Counted from the stretch's first letter, positions 52,999-62,676 are shown. The stretch is DNA of 64,000 nucleotides from Neisseria lactamica (GCF_901482445.1 NZ_LR590477.1:1550001-1614000), one strand, 5' to 3'. Program-made: numbers and translations. The notes: generated by a model not told the origin, from the letters alone.

Positions 52999-53104
52999 TA
53001 TAGTGGATTAAATTTAAACCAGTACGGCGTTGCCTCGCCTTGCCGTACTATTTGTACTGTCTGCGGCTTCGTCGCCTTGTCCTGATTTTTGTTAATCCAC
53101 TATA
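52999..53104. repeat. Short Correia element (106 bp)
   Basis: TATAGTGGATTAAATTTAAA at the left end and GTTAATCCACTATA at the right, with the interior AGTACGGCGTTGCCTCGCC and GTACTGTCTGCGGCTTCGTC. It is the short form lacking the internal segment. Its right end is 22 bases from the start of the HEPN/Abi gene. Confidence 0.92.
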
Positions 53105-53126
53105 CAATAAGGAATCAGGTATTAGC

Positions 53127-53849
53127 GTGAATTATAAGGAATGCTGTAGTATTTTTTCTGATTTCAGAATGGAACGGTATAAAAATGCCGTTGGGGAAGA
53201 CAAAGCGGCTGAATTGTATTTATTGAATCTATCTTTATCAAGAGAACTTTTTCATGTTGTTTCAATATTTGAGATTGTTTTAAGAAACAAAATTGACATT
53301 TGCCTTCAGCAGGCGTTTAAAGACGGAAACTGGTTATATAACAGCATACAGCCACAAACGAATCCTGCATTGAAATATCAAGGTTGCTTTTTAAGAAATG
53401 GTACGAAAGAATCTGCTGAATTAATCAAGGTTGCATTATCTAAAATACAAAATAACAGCAGGGGAAAGTTTGACCACAACCAATTGGTCGCAGGACTAGG
53501 ATTCGGTTTTTGGCGGTATCTGTTTGCGGGAGGGAAAGATGCCCAATTTGATGCTACAGGGAAAGTATTGATGAAAGTTTTTCCAAAAAAGCCCAAATCT
53601 ACACCAAGTGTGCAACATAACCAAAAATGGATTTTTCGAGAACTTTCCAATATTAACAATTTCCGTAATCGTTTGGCACATCACGAGCCGATTTGTTTTA
53701 AAGGTGCAATAAAAGATACCGGCTACGCTAGAAATATCCACCAATCTATTTTTGAACTGCTTAATTACATGGATGTAGATACTGCTTCAGTATTTAGCCA
53801 TTTTAGCGATCAAGTGATTGCGGTCTGCGATGAAATCGACAAACTGTGA
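53127..53849 (+). CDS. Abi-like HEPN-domain protein (AbiD/F type)
   Basis: 240 residues from GTG 53127, preceded by AAGGAATCAGGT; an ATG at 53169 is an alternative, and the frame is open upstream into the Correia element. The N-terminal part (LYLLNLSLSRELFHVVSIFEIVLRNKID) and the C-terminal NNFRNRLAHHEPICF carry the pattern of Abi_2-type proteins; R180 to H185 is the RNxxxH HEPN ribonuclease motif. Related proteins abort phage infection. AT-rich, foreign in composition, and inserted between fabZ and lpxA, which are usually adjacent. Confidence 0.75.
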   Translation: MNYKECCSIFSDFRMERYKNAVGEDKAAELYLLNLSLSRELFHVVSIFEIVLRNKIDICLQQAFKDGNWLYNSIQPQTNPALKYQGCFLRNGTKESAELIKVALSKIQNNSRGKFDHNQLVAGLGFGFWRYLFAGGKDAQFDATGKVLMKVFPKKPKSTPSVQHNQKWIFRELSNINNFRNRLAHHEPICFKGAIKDTGYARNIHQSIFELLNYMDVDTASVFSHFSDQVIAVCDEIDKL

Positions 53850-53891
53850 TTTTCTATTATTTGTCTTAACAAGCAGCGGAGTATTAAAAAC

Positions 53892-54668
53892 ATGACCCTC
53901 ATCCACCCGACCGCCGTCATCGACCCCAAAGCCGAACTCGACTCAAGCGTCAAAGTCGGCGCGTACACCGTTATCGGCCCCAACGTCCGAATCGGTGCGA
54001 ACACCGAAATCGGCCCGCACGCCGTCATCAACGGCCACACCAGCATCGGCGAAAACAACCGCATTTTCCAATTTGCCAGCCTCGGCGAAATTCCGCAGGA
54101 CAAAAAATACCGCGACGAGCCGACCCGGCTGATTATCGGCAACGGCAACACCATCCGCGAATTTACAACGTTCAACCTCGGAACAGTTACCGGCATCGGC
54201 GAAACCCGTATCGGCGACGACAACTGGATTATGGCGTACTGCCACCTCGCCCACGACTGCGTCATCGGCAGCCACACCATCTTCGCCAACAACGCCAGTC
54301 TCGCCGGACACGTTACCGTCGGCGACTACGTCGTTTTAGGCGGCTACACGCTGGTTTTCCAATTCTGCCGCATCGGCGACTACGCCATGACCGCCTTCGC
54401 CGCAGGCGTACACAAAGACGTACCGCCCTATTTTATGGCATCTGGCTACCGCGCCGAACCGGCCGGCCTCAACAGCGAAGGTATGCGCCGCAACGGTTTT
54501 ACCGCAGAGCAGATTTCTGCCGTCAAAGACGTGTACAAAACCCTCTACCATCGCGGCATTCCGTTTGAAGAGGCCAAGGCGGACATCCTCCGCCGCGCCG
54601 AAACCCAAGCCGAGCTTGCCGTATTCCGGGACTTTTTCGCACAATCGGCGCGCGGCATCATCCGCTGA
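53892..54668 (+). CDS. lpxA: UDP-N-acetylglucosamine acyltransferase
   Basis: 258 residues of left-handed beta-helix repeats (IHPTAVIDPKAELDSSVKVGAYTVIGPNVRIG) with catalytic-region HLAHDCVIG, and the C-terminal helical domain ending FFAQSARGIIR. First step of lipid A synthesis, putting 3-hydroxyacyl on UDP-GlcNAc. Separated from fabZ here by about 1 kb carrying the HEPN gene. Confidence 0.97.
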   Translation: MTLIHPTAVIDPKAELDSSVKVGAYTVIGPNVRIGANTEIGPHAVINGHTSIGENNRIFQFASLGEIPQDKKYRDEPTRLIIGNGNTIREFTTFNLGTVTGIGETRIGDDNWIMAYCHLAHDCVIGSHTIFANNASLAGHVTVGDYVVLGGYTLVFQFCRIGDYAMTAFAAGVHKDVPPYFMASGYRAEPAGLNSEGMRRNGFTAEQISAVKDVYKTLYHRGIPFEEAKADILRRAETQAELAVFRDFFAQSARGIIR

Positions 54669-54679
54669 CCGTATCCTTT

Positions 54680-54722
54680 TAATGCCGTCTGAAACCTCCA
54701 AAAGCGTTTCAGACGGCATTTT
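54680..54722 (+). terminator. Uptake-sequence hairpin after lpxA
   Basis: AATGCCGTCTGAAAC and its complement with a 13-base loop, then TTTTCC. An AT-rich stretch follows (54740-54840) that should hold the promoter of the vWA gene. Confidence 0.75.
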
Positions 54723-54852
54723 CCTTTCATTCCAATCGCAATCATCCCATTTTAAAATAAGCAATATATTGCCAAATATCTACTTACTTTAAATTTATAT
54801 GTCTTGAAAATCGTTTTTTTTTGCGAAAATTTTAATTTTATGGAGATGAAAA

Positions 54853-55512
54853 ATGGCGCAAAATTTACATGGCGATTTGATTGAAAATCCATCACCCCGC
54901 TGTCCCTGCCTGTTGGTCGTCGATACATCCGGTTCTATGTATGGCGAACCTATCGAACAGTTAAACCAAGGTGTTCAACAGTTTATCCAAGCCCTGCAAG
55001 AGGATGAAATCGCATCCTATTCCGTCGAAGTCGGCATTTTGGCAGCAGGCGGGCACGTTGAAGAAATCATCCCCTTTACCACTGCCGAACAGCTCGACTA
55101 CACCAGCACCTTTACCGCACAAGGATCGACACCTTTAGGATCGGCGGTAGAACAGGGATTAAAAATGCTGGAAGACCGTAAGCGCGAATATCAAAAAAAC
55201 GGCGTTGCCTACTATCAACCTTGGCTGGTGGTCATCAGCGACGGTTCTCCGACCGACAGTTGGCAGAATGCGGCCCAAGAAACCCGAACCTTGGCAGAAA
55301 ATCGGAAATTGGTTTCGCTGATGGTCGGCGTAAACGATGCCGATATGGATAAACTGGGGCAATTCAGCAACCGTCCCGCATTAAAACTGGACGGTTTGCG
55401 TTTTGGCGATTTCTTCCAATGGCTCTCTGCCAGTATGAGCAGGGTTTCCGCGTCAAATTCCACAGCCGCACAGGTTTCCCTGCCGCCAATCGACACTTGG
55501 GCATCAATTTGA
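54853..55512 (+). CDS. von Willebrand factor A domain protein, TerY-like
   Basis: 219 residues, cytosolic, a single vWA domain. The metal-ion-dependent adhesion site is complete: DTSGSM at 24-29, GSTPLG at 91-96 and SDGSPTD at 129-135. Preceded by TGGAGATG as ribosome-binding site. TerY-like vWA proteins act with a kinase and a PP2C phosphatase in putative stress or phage-response triads; here the kinase-phosphatase fusion gene follows 98 bases downstream. Substrate unknown. Not part of the conserved core order as I recall it. Confidence 0.82.
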   Translation: MAQNLHGDLIENPSPRCPCLLVVDTSGSMYGEPIEQLNQGVQQFIQALQEDEIASYSVEVGILAAGGHVEEIIPFTTAEQLDYTSTFTAQGSTPLGSAVEQGLKMLEDRKREYQKNGVAYYQPWLVVISDGSPTDSWQNAAQETRTLAENRKLVSLMVGVNDADMDKLGQFSNRPALKLDGLRFGDFFQWLSASMSRVSASNSTAAQVSLPPIDTWASI

Positions 55513-55610
55513 ACCTCATAACCAAAGCCTGTTAGCGATACACATTTAAACTATCCGACAGGCTTTTCCCATATCAAACATTTTCGCAATATCGACCAAG
55601 GTCTGCTTAA

Positions 55611-57182
55611 ATGAATCAAATTTACGATGAAACCGGAATCCCCAAACAACTGGGGGAATTATTAGGACGCGGTGGGGAAGCTGAAGTTTACCCATTGGAA
55701 GACCGCCCTGATATCCTGTTTAAAAAATACCACGACAGTGTTTTGCAAAAACGGAGAGAGATTTTAATCAACAAAATAGATGTAATGAAGCGTTTGGGAC
55801 AAGAGTCCGAACTCGGCAAATCAAAAAATCTCAGCTGGCCGCTTATTCACGTTTACGACAATCAGAAAAACTGGATCGGTTATGCCATGTATCGCGCCGA
55901 CGGCGTTACTATGTTCCATTTGGCGCACGCTATGGCATACAAAAAACACTTTCCTGATTTGGACAGGATAAAAATTGTCGCCTATCTGATTAATCTGCTG
56001 AAAGAAGTAAAAAAGTTACATAATCATGGCATTATGCTGGGGGATTACAACCTGCAAAATATCCTGCTCGACCCTCGCTCCGACAAGGTTACCTTAATCG
56101 ATTGCGACAGCTATCAGATTCGTTATAAAGACAAATTTTATGCCTGCGAGGTCGGCACTCCGGACATGACGCCCAAAGAACACCAAAATACACCATACAA
56201 AGACCTTGTCCGAACTTTAGAAAGCGAGTACTTCTCTATTGCCATTATTTTATTCAAAGCGTTAATGCTGGGCCGACATCCTTATGATGTGGTTGGCGGC
56301 ACCGATCCCGTTCAAAATTTATGCAACGGAAAATTTCCATATGGCAAAGACGGTCGCGGCATCCCCAAAGGTGCCTGGTTCAATATTTGGAGCCATATGC
56401 CTTACAAATTGAAGAGCCATTTCATTCAAACCTTTACAGAAGGTGCAAATAATCCTCAAAAACGCACAGACATCGACACTTGGCTGCGCGAATTGAATAT
56501 TTACCTGCAGGAAATGCGTAAAGGCTGGCATGCGTTAGAAATCCGCCCCGACCGGCCCAAAGTCAGTGATTACAAAGGCAATAAAACAATTGAAGGCAAA
56601 CAAATGATTGCCCCGCTACTGGATGTCCCCGAAACCAATGATGAAGCCTGTAAAAAATTTGCCCTGCTGACTGTCAAACATGCCCAAGGCATTTTAAAAG
56701 ACTTGGCAGACGAACACCGCCGCCCTATTAAAGATTTCCGTTGCGCCCTGCTGATAACCTTAGCCGGGACAGTCCATACCTTATGGCTGAAAATAGGAGA
56801 CGGTGCTTTAGTATATGAAACAATTAAGAAAATTGACGGACAAAGAATATGCGAATTAAAAACATTGGGAGATGTCGGAAAAGGAGAATATGCCAATACC
56901 ACGACTTTTATTGACGAATACCTGACACAAAATGATGTACAGATGGGGACTATGCCGTCTGAACACATCACAGCCTTATTTTGTATGAGTGACGGTGCAG
57001 CCGAAAAACTGGTTTCTACCGATGGGAAACGCGTTTCGACACGTTTATCGGACTGGGCGGAATTATTGCGCCAAAGAAAACTTGCCCGCTCCAAATTATC
57101 TGAAGCATTTTATGATAAAGATTTTCAAAACAGGCACTCCGGCGATGATTGTTCAATCGCCATCATTTCGGCAGAAATTTAG
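55611..57182 (+). CDS. Protein kinase-PP2C phosphatase fusion protein
   Basis: 523 residues. The N-terminal kinase-like domain (about 15-290) shows a Gly-rich loop LGRGGEAEVY at 18-27, a Lys pair FKKY near 39, the catalytic loop HNHGIMLGDYNLQNILLD with D145 and N150, and IDCDS (D164/D166) in place of DFG. From about 335 the protein is PP2C-like: DEACKKFALLTVKHAQG, FRCALLITLAG..LWLKIGDGALVYE, FCMSDGAAEKL, and the C-terminal metal-binding SGDDCSIAIIS. The first PP2C metal-binding Asp is not obvious. Opposing activities in one chain, partnered with the vWA protein upstream. Confidence 0.78.
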   Translation: MNQIYDETGIPKQLGELLGRGGEAEVYPLEDRPDILFKKYHDSVLQKRREILINKIDVMKRLGQESELGKSKNLSWPLIHVYDNQKNWIGYAMYRADGVTMFHLAHAMAYKKHFPDLDRIKIVAYLINLLKEVKKLHNHGIMLGDYNLQNILLDPRSDKVTLIDCDSYQIRYKDKFYACEVGTPDMTPKEHQNTPYKDLVRTLESEYFSIAIILFKALMLGRHPYDVVGGTDPVQNLCNGKFPYGKDGRGIPKGAWFNIWSHMPYKLKSHFIQTFTEGANNPQKRTDIDTWLRELNIYLQEMRKGWHALEIRPDRPKVSDYKGNKTIEGKQMIAPLLDVPETNDEACKKFALLTVKHAQGILKDLADEHRRPIKDFRCALLITLAGTVHTLWLKIGDGALVYETIKKIDGQRICELKTLGDVGKGEYANTTTFIDEYLTQNDVQMGTMPSEHITALFCMSDGAAEKLVSTDGKRVSTRLSDWAELLRQRKLARSKLSEAFYDKDFQNRHSGDDCSIAIISAEI

Positions 57183-57192
57183 CCCGCTTTGA

Positions 57193-57232
57193 TTAAGCAG
57201 CCCAAAAATTCTATGCGGCTGCTTTTTTATGC
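57193..57232 (+). terminator. Terminator after the kinase-phosphatase gene
   Basis: AAGCAGCC and GGCTGCTT around a 13-base loop with a T-run. Confidence 0.75.
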
Positions 57233-57251
57233 CTATAATTTGCGTTTTCGC

Positions 57252-57257
57252 TATAAT
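57252..57257 (+). promoter_or_regulatory. -10 element of the valS promoter
   Basis: TATAAT 43 bases before the valS ATG; a weak -35 (TTGCGT) lies at 57239. Confidence 0.55.
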
Positions 57258-57300
57258 GCCCCTTTATTGATTCACTAAAGCCGCCAATGGCACTTACACC

Positions 57301-60138
57301 ATGTTAGACAAATACTCCCCCGCCGAAATCGAATCCAAACACTATCAAAACTGGGAAACCCAAGGCTATTTCCGGCCCGATATGGATTTGACCAAACCGT
57401 CTTTCTCCATCCAACTGCCGCCGCCCAACGTAACCGGCACGCTGCATATGGGACACGCCTTCAACCAAACCATTATGGACGGTCTGACCCGCTACTACCG
57501 CATGAAAGGCTGCAACACCGCTTGGATTCCCGGCACCGACCACGCGGGTATCGCCACGCAAATCGTGGTCGAGCGTCAGCTTGCCGCGCAAAACGTGTCC
57601 CGTCATGACTTGGGGCGCGAAAAATTTTTGGAGAAAGTGTGGGAGTGGAAAGAAGTTTCCGGCGGTACGATTACCCAACAAATGCGCCGCGTGGGCTGCT
57701 CTGCCGACTGGACGCGTGAGTATTTCACGATGGACGACGTGCGCGCCGAAACCGTAACCGAAGTGTTCGTGCGCCTGTATGAGCAAGGCTTGATTTACCG
57801 CGGCAAACGCTTGGTGAACTGGGATCCCGTGCTTGGCACGGCGGTATCGGATTTGGAAGTGGAAAGCGTGGAAGAACAAGGCTCTATGTGGCACATCCGC
57901 TATCCGCTGGCCGATAATCCCGCCGAAGCCGTTATCGTCGCGACCACCCGTCCCGAAACACTGCTGGGCGACGTTGCCGTTGCCGTCAACCCTGAAGACG
58001 AACGTTACACCCATTTGATTGGTAAAGAATTAATCCTGCCGCTGACTGGGCGCACCATCCCCGTGATTGCCGACGAATACGTTGAAAAAGATTTCGGCAC
58101 AGGCTGCGTGAAAATCACGCCTGCACACGACTTCAACGACTACGAAGTCGGCAAACGCCACGACACGCGCCTGATTAATGTGTTCGATTTGGAAGCCAAA
58201 GTGCTGGCAAACGCCGAAGTGTTCAACTTCAAAGGCGAAGCGCAACCAGGCTTTGCCCTGCCTGAAAAATACGCAGGTTTAGACCGCTTTGCCGCGCGCA
58301 AACAAATGGTTGCCGATTTGCAGGAACAAGGCTTCTTGGTTGAAATCAAACCGCACACGCTGATGACGCCGAAAGGCGACCGTACAGGCTCAGTGATTGA
58401 GCCGATGCTGACCAGCCAATGGTTTGTCGCCATGTCCGCCACACCGAACGGCGGCGAGCCTGACAGCGAATTCAAAGGCTTGAGCCTTGCCGACAAAGCC
58501 AAAAAAGCCGTCGACAGCGGCGCGGTACGCTTTATCCCTGAAAACTGGGTCAACACCTACAACCAATGGATGAACAACATCCAAGACTGGTGTATCTCGC
58601 GCCAACTGTGGTGGGGGCATCAAATCCCCGCGTGGTACGACGAAGCAGGCAATGTTTACGTCGCCCGCAATCAGGCGGAAGCCGAAAAACAAGCCGGCAA
58701 AACCGGTTTGACCCGCGAAGAAGACGTATTGGACACTTGGTTCTCCTCCGCGCTCGTGCCGTTCTCCACGCTCGGCTGGCCGTCTGAAACCGACGAACTC
58801 AAAGCCTTCCTGCCGTCCAACGTCTTGGTAACCGGCTACGAAATCATCTTCTTCTGGGTGGCGCGCATGATTATGATGACCATCCACTTTACCGGCAAAG
58901 TACCGTTTAAAGACGTGTACATCCACGGCATCGTGCGTGACCACGAAGGCAAAAAAATGTCCAAATCCGAAGGCAACGTCATCGACCCTGTGGATTTGAT
59001 CGACGGCATCGGCTTGGACAAGCTGCTGGTAAAACGTACCACCGGCCTGCGCAAACCCGAAACCGCGCCGAAAGTGGAAGAAGCCACCAAAAAACTCTTT
59101 CCCGAAGGCATCCCCGGTATGGGCGCGGACGCATTGCGCTTCACTATGGCGAGCTACGCCAGCCTCGGCCGCAGCGTCAACTTCGACTTCAAACGCGCCG
59201 AAGGCTACCGCAACTTCTGCAACAAAATCTGGAACGCCACCAACTTCGTCTTGATGAACACCGAAAACCAAGACTGCGGCTACGGCGCAACCGCCGCCGA
59301 ACCGCGCGGCTATTCCTTCCCCGATATGTGGATTGTAGGCCGTCTGAATCAGACCATCGAACAGGTTACGCAAGCCTACGAAACCTACCGCTTTGATTTG
59401 GCAGCGGAAACCCTGTACAGCTTTGTATGGAACGACTATTGCGACTGGTATTTGGAACTCGCCAAAGTGCAGCTCCAAACCGGCTGCGCCAGCCGCCAAC
59501 GCGCCACACGCCATACCTTATTGCGCGTACTCGAAGCCGCCCTGCGCCTGCTGCACCCGATTATCCCGTTCATCACCGAAGAACTGTGGCAAACCGTCGC
59601 CCCTATGTGCGACGCGAAAACCGCCGACAGCATCATGCTCGCCCGCTTCCCCGAAGCCGACGGCGGCGAGATTGTTCAGACGGCATTTGAGCAAATGACC
59701 GTGTTGCAGGATTTGATTGGCACAGTCCGCAACCTGCGCGGCGAAATGGGCATCCAGCCCAACGTCAAAGCCCCGCTGTTTGTCGAAAGCGCGGACGACT
59801 TGGCGGACTACCTCAAATACCTGCCGATGATGACCCGCCTGACCGAAGCACGGCAAGTCGCCGCCCTGCCCGAAAGCGAAGACGCGCCCGTCGCCGTCTG
59901 CAACGGCGCGCGCCTGATGCTGAAAGTCGAAATCGACAAAGCCGCCGAAACCGCCCGTTTGGGCAAAGAAGCCGAGAAGCTGCAAAAAGCCTGGGACAAA
60001 CTCAACGCCAAACTCTCCAAACCCGGCTACACCGAAAAAGCCCCCGCGCATCTGGTGGAAAAAGACAAAGCCGATTTGGCGGAATTGGAAGACAAAATGT
60101 CGAAAGTTCAAAATCAGTTGGCGAAGTTGAAAGACTGA
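57301..60138 (+). CDS. valS: Valyl-tRNA synthetase
   Basis: 945-residue class I synthetase. PPPNVTGTLHMGHAF is the HIGH region and KMSKSEGNVIDP the KMSKS loop. The editing domain (TTRPETLLGDVAVAV, GTGCVKITPAHDFND) lies between. The C terminus is the coiled-coil tRNA arm (AETARLGKEAEKLQKAWDKLNAKL). Full length with its own promoter. Confidence 0.98.
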   Translation: MLDKYSPAEIESKHYQNWETQGYFRPDMDLTKPSFSIQLPPPNVTGTLHMGHAFNQTIMDGLTRYYRMKGCNTAWIPGTDHAGIATQIVVERQLAAQNVSRHDLGREKFLEKVWEWKEVSGGTITQQMRRVGCSADWTREYFTMDDVRAETVTEVFVRLYEQGLIYRGKRLVNWDPVLGTAVSDLEVESVEEQGSMWHIRYPLADNPAEAVIVATTRPETLLGDVAVAVNPEDERYTHLIGKELILPLTGRTIPVIADEYVEKDFGTGCVKITPAHDFNDYEVGKRHDTRLINVFDLEAKVLANAEVFNFKGEAQPGFALPEKYAGLDRFAARKQMVADLQEQGFLVEIKPHTLMTPKGDRTGSVIEPMLTSQWFVAMSATPNGGEPDSEFKGLSLADKAKKAVDSGAVRFIPENWVNTYNQWMNNIQDWCISRQLWWGHQIPAWYDEAGNVYVARNQAEAEKQAGKTGLTREEDVLDTWFSSALVPFSTLGWPSETDELKAFLPSNVLVTGYEIIFFWVARMIMMTIHFTGKVPFKDVYIHGIVRDHEGKKMSKSEGNVIDPVDLIDGIGLDKLLVKRTTGLRKPETAPKVEEATKKLFPEGIPGMGADALRFTMASYASLGRSVNFDFKRAEGYRNFCNKIWNATNFVLMNTENQDCGYGATAAEPRGYSFPDMWIVGRLNQTIEQVTQAYETYRFDLAAETLYSFVWNDYCDWYLELAKVQLQTGCASRQRATRHTLLRVLEAALRLLHPIIPFITEELWQTVAPMCDAKTADSIMLARFPEADGGEIVQTAFEQMTVLQDLIGTVRNLRGEMGIQPNVKAPLFVESADDLADYLKYLPMMTRLTEARQVAALPESEDAPVAVCNGARLMLKVEIDKAAETARLGKEAEKLQKAWDKLNAKLSKPGYTEKAPAHLVEKDKADLAELEDKMSKVQNQLAKLKD

Positions 60139-60153
60139 TTTGATTGAATAAAC

Positions 60154-60186
60154 AAGGCCGTCTGAAACCATTTTCAGACGGCCTCT
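60154..60186 (+). terminator. Inverted AG-type uptake-sequence hairpin after valS
   Basis: AAGGCCGTCTGAAA and TTTCAGACGGCCT followed by CTTTT. This is the AGGCCGTCTGAA variant. Confidence 0.75.
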
Positions 60187-60203
60187 TTTAAGAAAGGAAA
60201 CAG

Positions 60204-60668
60204 ATGAAACGCTTTATTCTGCCGATGCTTTTATCCGCAACAACCGCCCTGGCCTCTCCGATTGCCGGTACATGGCATTGCATCGGCACGGATGAAAACA
60301 TCCGCAGTGATGCAAAAGTCAAATATCTTCAGGACGGCAGTTTCCGTGGCGACGCTAAGCTCAAAGTGGACGATGGCGGCAATATCTTGGCATACCGTAT
60401 TGTCGGCTCAGGGAAATGGCGTTTTGAAAACAATACCTTAACGCAAAGCCAAATCAAATATAGCGAAGTTTCACGACAGCACAGCCCCGAAACATTGGCG
60501 TGGTTGGAAAAGTCGGAGGATGGCCGGCTCTTGGAAAATATGATGTACGCCGGATTGGCCGCGCAGATGGGCAAACCCGTCAAAGATGAAGTGTATCAAG
60601 CGGATAAAACAGGCAAATTGGTGTCCGAAGACGAAACTGCCCGTGAGGTATGTACGAAAGTGAAGTAA
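60204..60668 (+). CDS. Conserved hypothetical exported protein
   Basis: 154 residues with a signal peptide MKRFILPMLLSATTALASP and probable cleavage after ALA. The mature part looks like a small beta-rich protein (SPIAGTWHCIGTDENI, GSGKWRFENNTLTQSQIKY) with two Cys (in WHCIG and REVCTKV) that could form a disulfide. No family recognised. It begins 18 bases after the valS hairpin and has the ribosome-binding site AAAGGAAAC. Confidence 0.7.
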   Translation: MKRFILPMLLSATTALASPIAGTWHCIGTDENIRSDAKVKYLQDGSFRGDAKLKVDDGGNILAYRIVGSGKWRFENNTLTQSQIKYSEVSRQHSPETLAWLEKSEDGRLLENMMYAGLAAQMGKPVKDEVYQADKTGKLVSEDETAREVCTKVK

Positions 60669-60717
60669 AAAGTAACCACAGATCGGACAAGTTTGCCTGA
60701 TTGCCGGTTGAGATAAC

Positions 60718-60761
60718 AAATGCCGTCTGAAAGCCGAATATCGCTTCAGACGGCATTTTGT
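60718..60761 (+). terminator. Uptake-sequence hairpin
   Basis: AAATGCCGTCTGAA and its complement around a 13-base loop with T-run, after the exported-protein gene and facing the decayed autotransporter gene. Confidence 0.7.
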
Positions 60762-60863
60762 TTCTCAAAAATCCGGGCGGCTTCATCTGCCCCGGGGCGG
60801 AATACCGTTGCGGTTTGATAGAAAAACGGCACACATTAAACGTGCGCCGTTGCGGGGAATCGG

Positions 60864-62676
60864 CTAGAACAAGTGCCTTACGCCGAGATGGGCCTGCCAA
60901 TTTTGTCTGAAATAATGCCTTGTAGACCGCTGCGTCTCAAAATAGAGTTGCGTATTTTTAGCTTTGTCCATATAGGAAAGTCCCAGGCCGTAAACCCACC
61001 AATGTCCTTTATTGCCGAATTTTTCAACTGCGGCTTCATTAAACGAGTGCTGCATTCCGCCTAAAAATTCCCGCTCACAATAACAGGCTTTCATTCCCTG
61101 TGGTTTTGGCAGCACCGTTATCTTTATAGGTAATTTGATGATGTCCTTCGCTGGATTTGCGAATAATCAGCCTATCCGACTTATTCCCGGCAATATCGCC
61201 GGACATATGGAAAATACCATTCCCTTTTAGTGTTCCCGTGGAAATATTGATAAATCGCTTATCCGATCCAAAGGTAATTTCCGCCTCATTGTCGATGGCC
61301 AAATCATTGATTTTTGATGTATTCGTAGCGTTCCAACGGGCGCCGTTGCTCATATTCAAGGTCAACTTCGTTGTATTCTTCTCCGGATCCGGATCATCTC
61401 GATTCTCTTCAAACAGGTTTTGCCCGCTTGGTTGATTGTCGGGATTTGACTAATCTCCATCCGGATCTCCCCCATATTTTTGTTTCCCAATATGGATTTC
61501 ACCGTTGATATAGGAATCTTTATTTTTCAAATTCAGGTCAACCGTTCCCCCGTTAATAACGTGAATATCTCCGTCAATTTGAACCTTACCGTCCCCGGAG
61601 ATACCGATATGAGAGTATTTACCATCTACATTGATGGCATCCCCAATGGATTTTTGTTTCCCGTTTTCATCAAGGACGGGCTTTACATCAATCTTTACAT
61701 CACTATAAAAATTGATTTTGTTATAAGAACCTTCCGGTTCGCCGATTCCATTCTTTTTTTCGTCGTATTAGACCCAAATACACCATAATTTTCAGACCTA
61801 TTTTGATTTCCCGTTCTATCTTAATATTAACAGCCCCGCGAAATTCCATTTCTGTTTGATTGATGTAATACTTTTTACCTGCATAAAACACAGACTCTTT
61901 ATACTGAGTAACGCCGATACCGCGTGACTTTCCGGACCCTGATTTGACATACATATTTAGAGCAGACCCTGCTTCAGAGACGATTTTTGTATGGCTGTTT
62001 ATATTTGCCGTTGGTTTACCCGGTATAAGATCCATATTTTTAAGAAATTGGATACCATTCTTGTCATCACTGCGTGATTTGCCCCATCTTCATAGAGGAA
62101 GTTATTTCCTTTGAATGTAATCGTCGTATCTGACATACCGTTAGGCGTATCTAATGTTTGATTCGCAAACATGACTGTATTGCTCCCAACGCCCTTGATA
62201 GATGTATTTTCAAAGGTAATCTTATTCTCCCCGGTCCAGCTTTTATCTGCCAATGTCACAGTGCCCGTGTCGGTTTTATTAGAACCAAGACTATATTTTG
62301 CTTTTCCCTTACCATTATTCGTTACAGATCCTGTTCCCCTTTCTTTTACAATGATCCAATTTTTTGGTTCCAGTACATCTGTGCCGTCAAAATTTTTCAT
62401 ATTAGGCACAACTTTGTCACCCACAGTAGCATCGCCCTTTATCGTAACGTCGCTCTTACCGCCATTGGCTGCCACGATAAAGACATTGATGGGTGTTGTG
62501 GACGTAGAATAATCAAAGGTATGGTGATTTTCCTGACCGGCCGTTGCAATAGCGGCAACATACAGGTTTATTTTGTCGTTCTTTTTGTTGTTTTCGGTAA
62601 CAATAGTCCCCGTATTGCCGGCGGCTTAAGCCAAAAATGGCACAAAGAGAGGAAAAAGTAGTTTTTCATTTTTCAT
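60864..62676 (-). pseudogene. Decayed autotransporter gene, AutA/AutB type
   Basis: From ATG 62676 a signal peptide (MKNEKLLFPLFVPFLA) runs into a TAA at 62626-62628. After it the passenger continues in the same frame (AAGNTGTIVTENNKK, later DVTIKGDATVGDKVV). A frameshift near 62035 moves to IPGKPTANINSHTKIVSE, another near 61790 to INFYSDVKIDVKPVLDENG, then a TAG near 61449 precedes SNPDNQPSGQNLFEE and LTLNMSNGARWNATN. At about 61080 the passenger is joined to the very end of the barrel (GHWWVYGLGLSYMDKAK, ending LGVRHLF), so most of the translocator is missing. Beta-helix strands, GSDKRF, and context fit AutA/AutB; the name is from memory. Confidence 0.72.
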
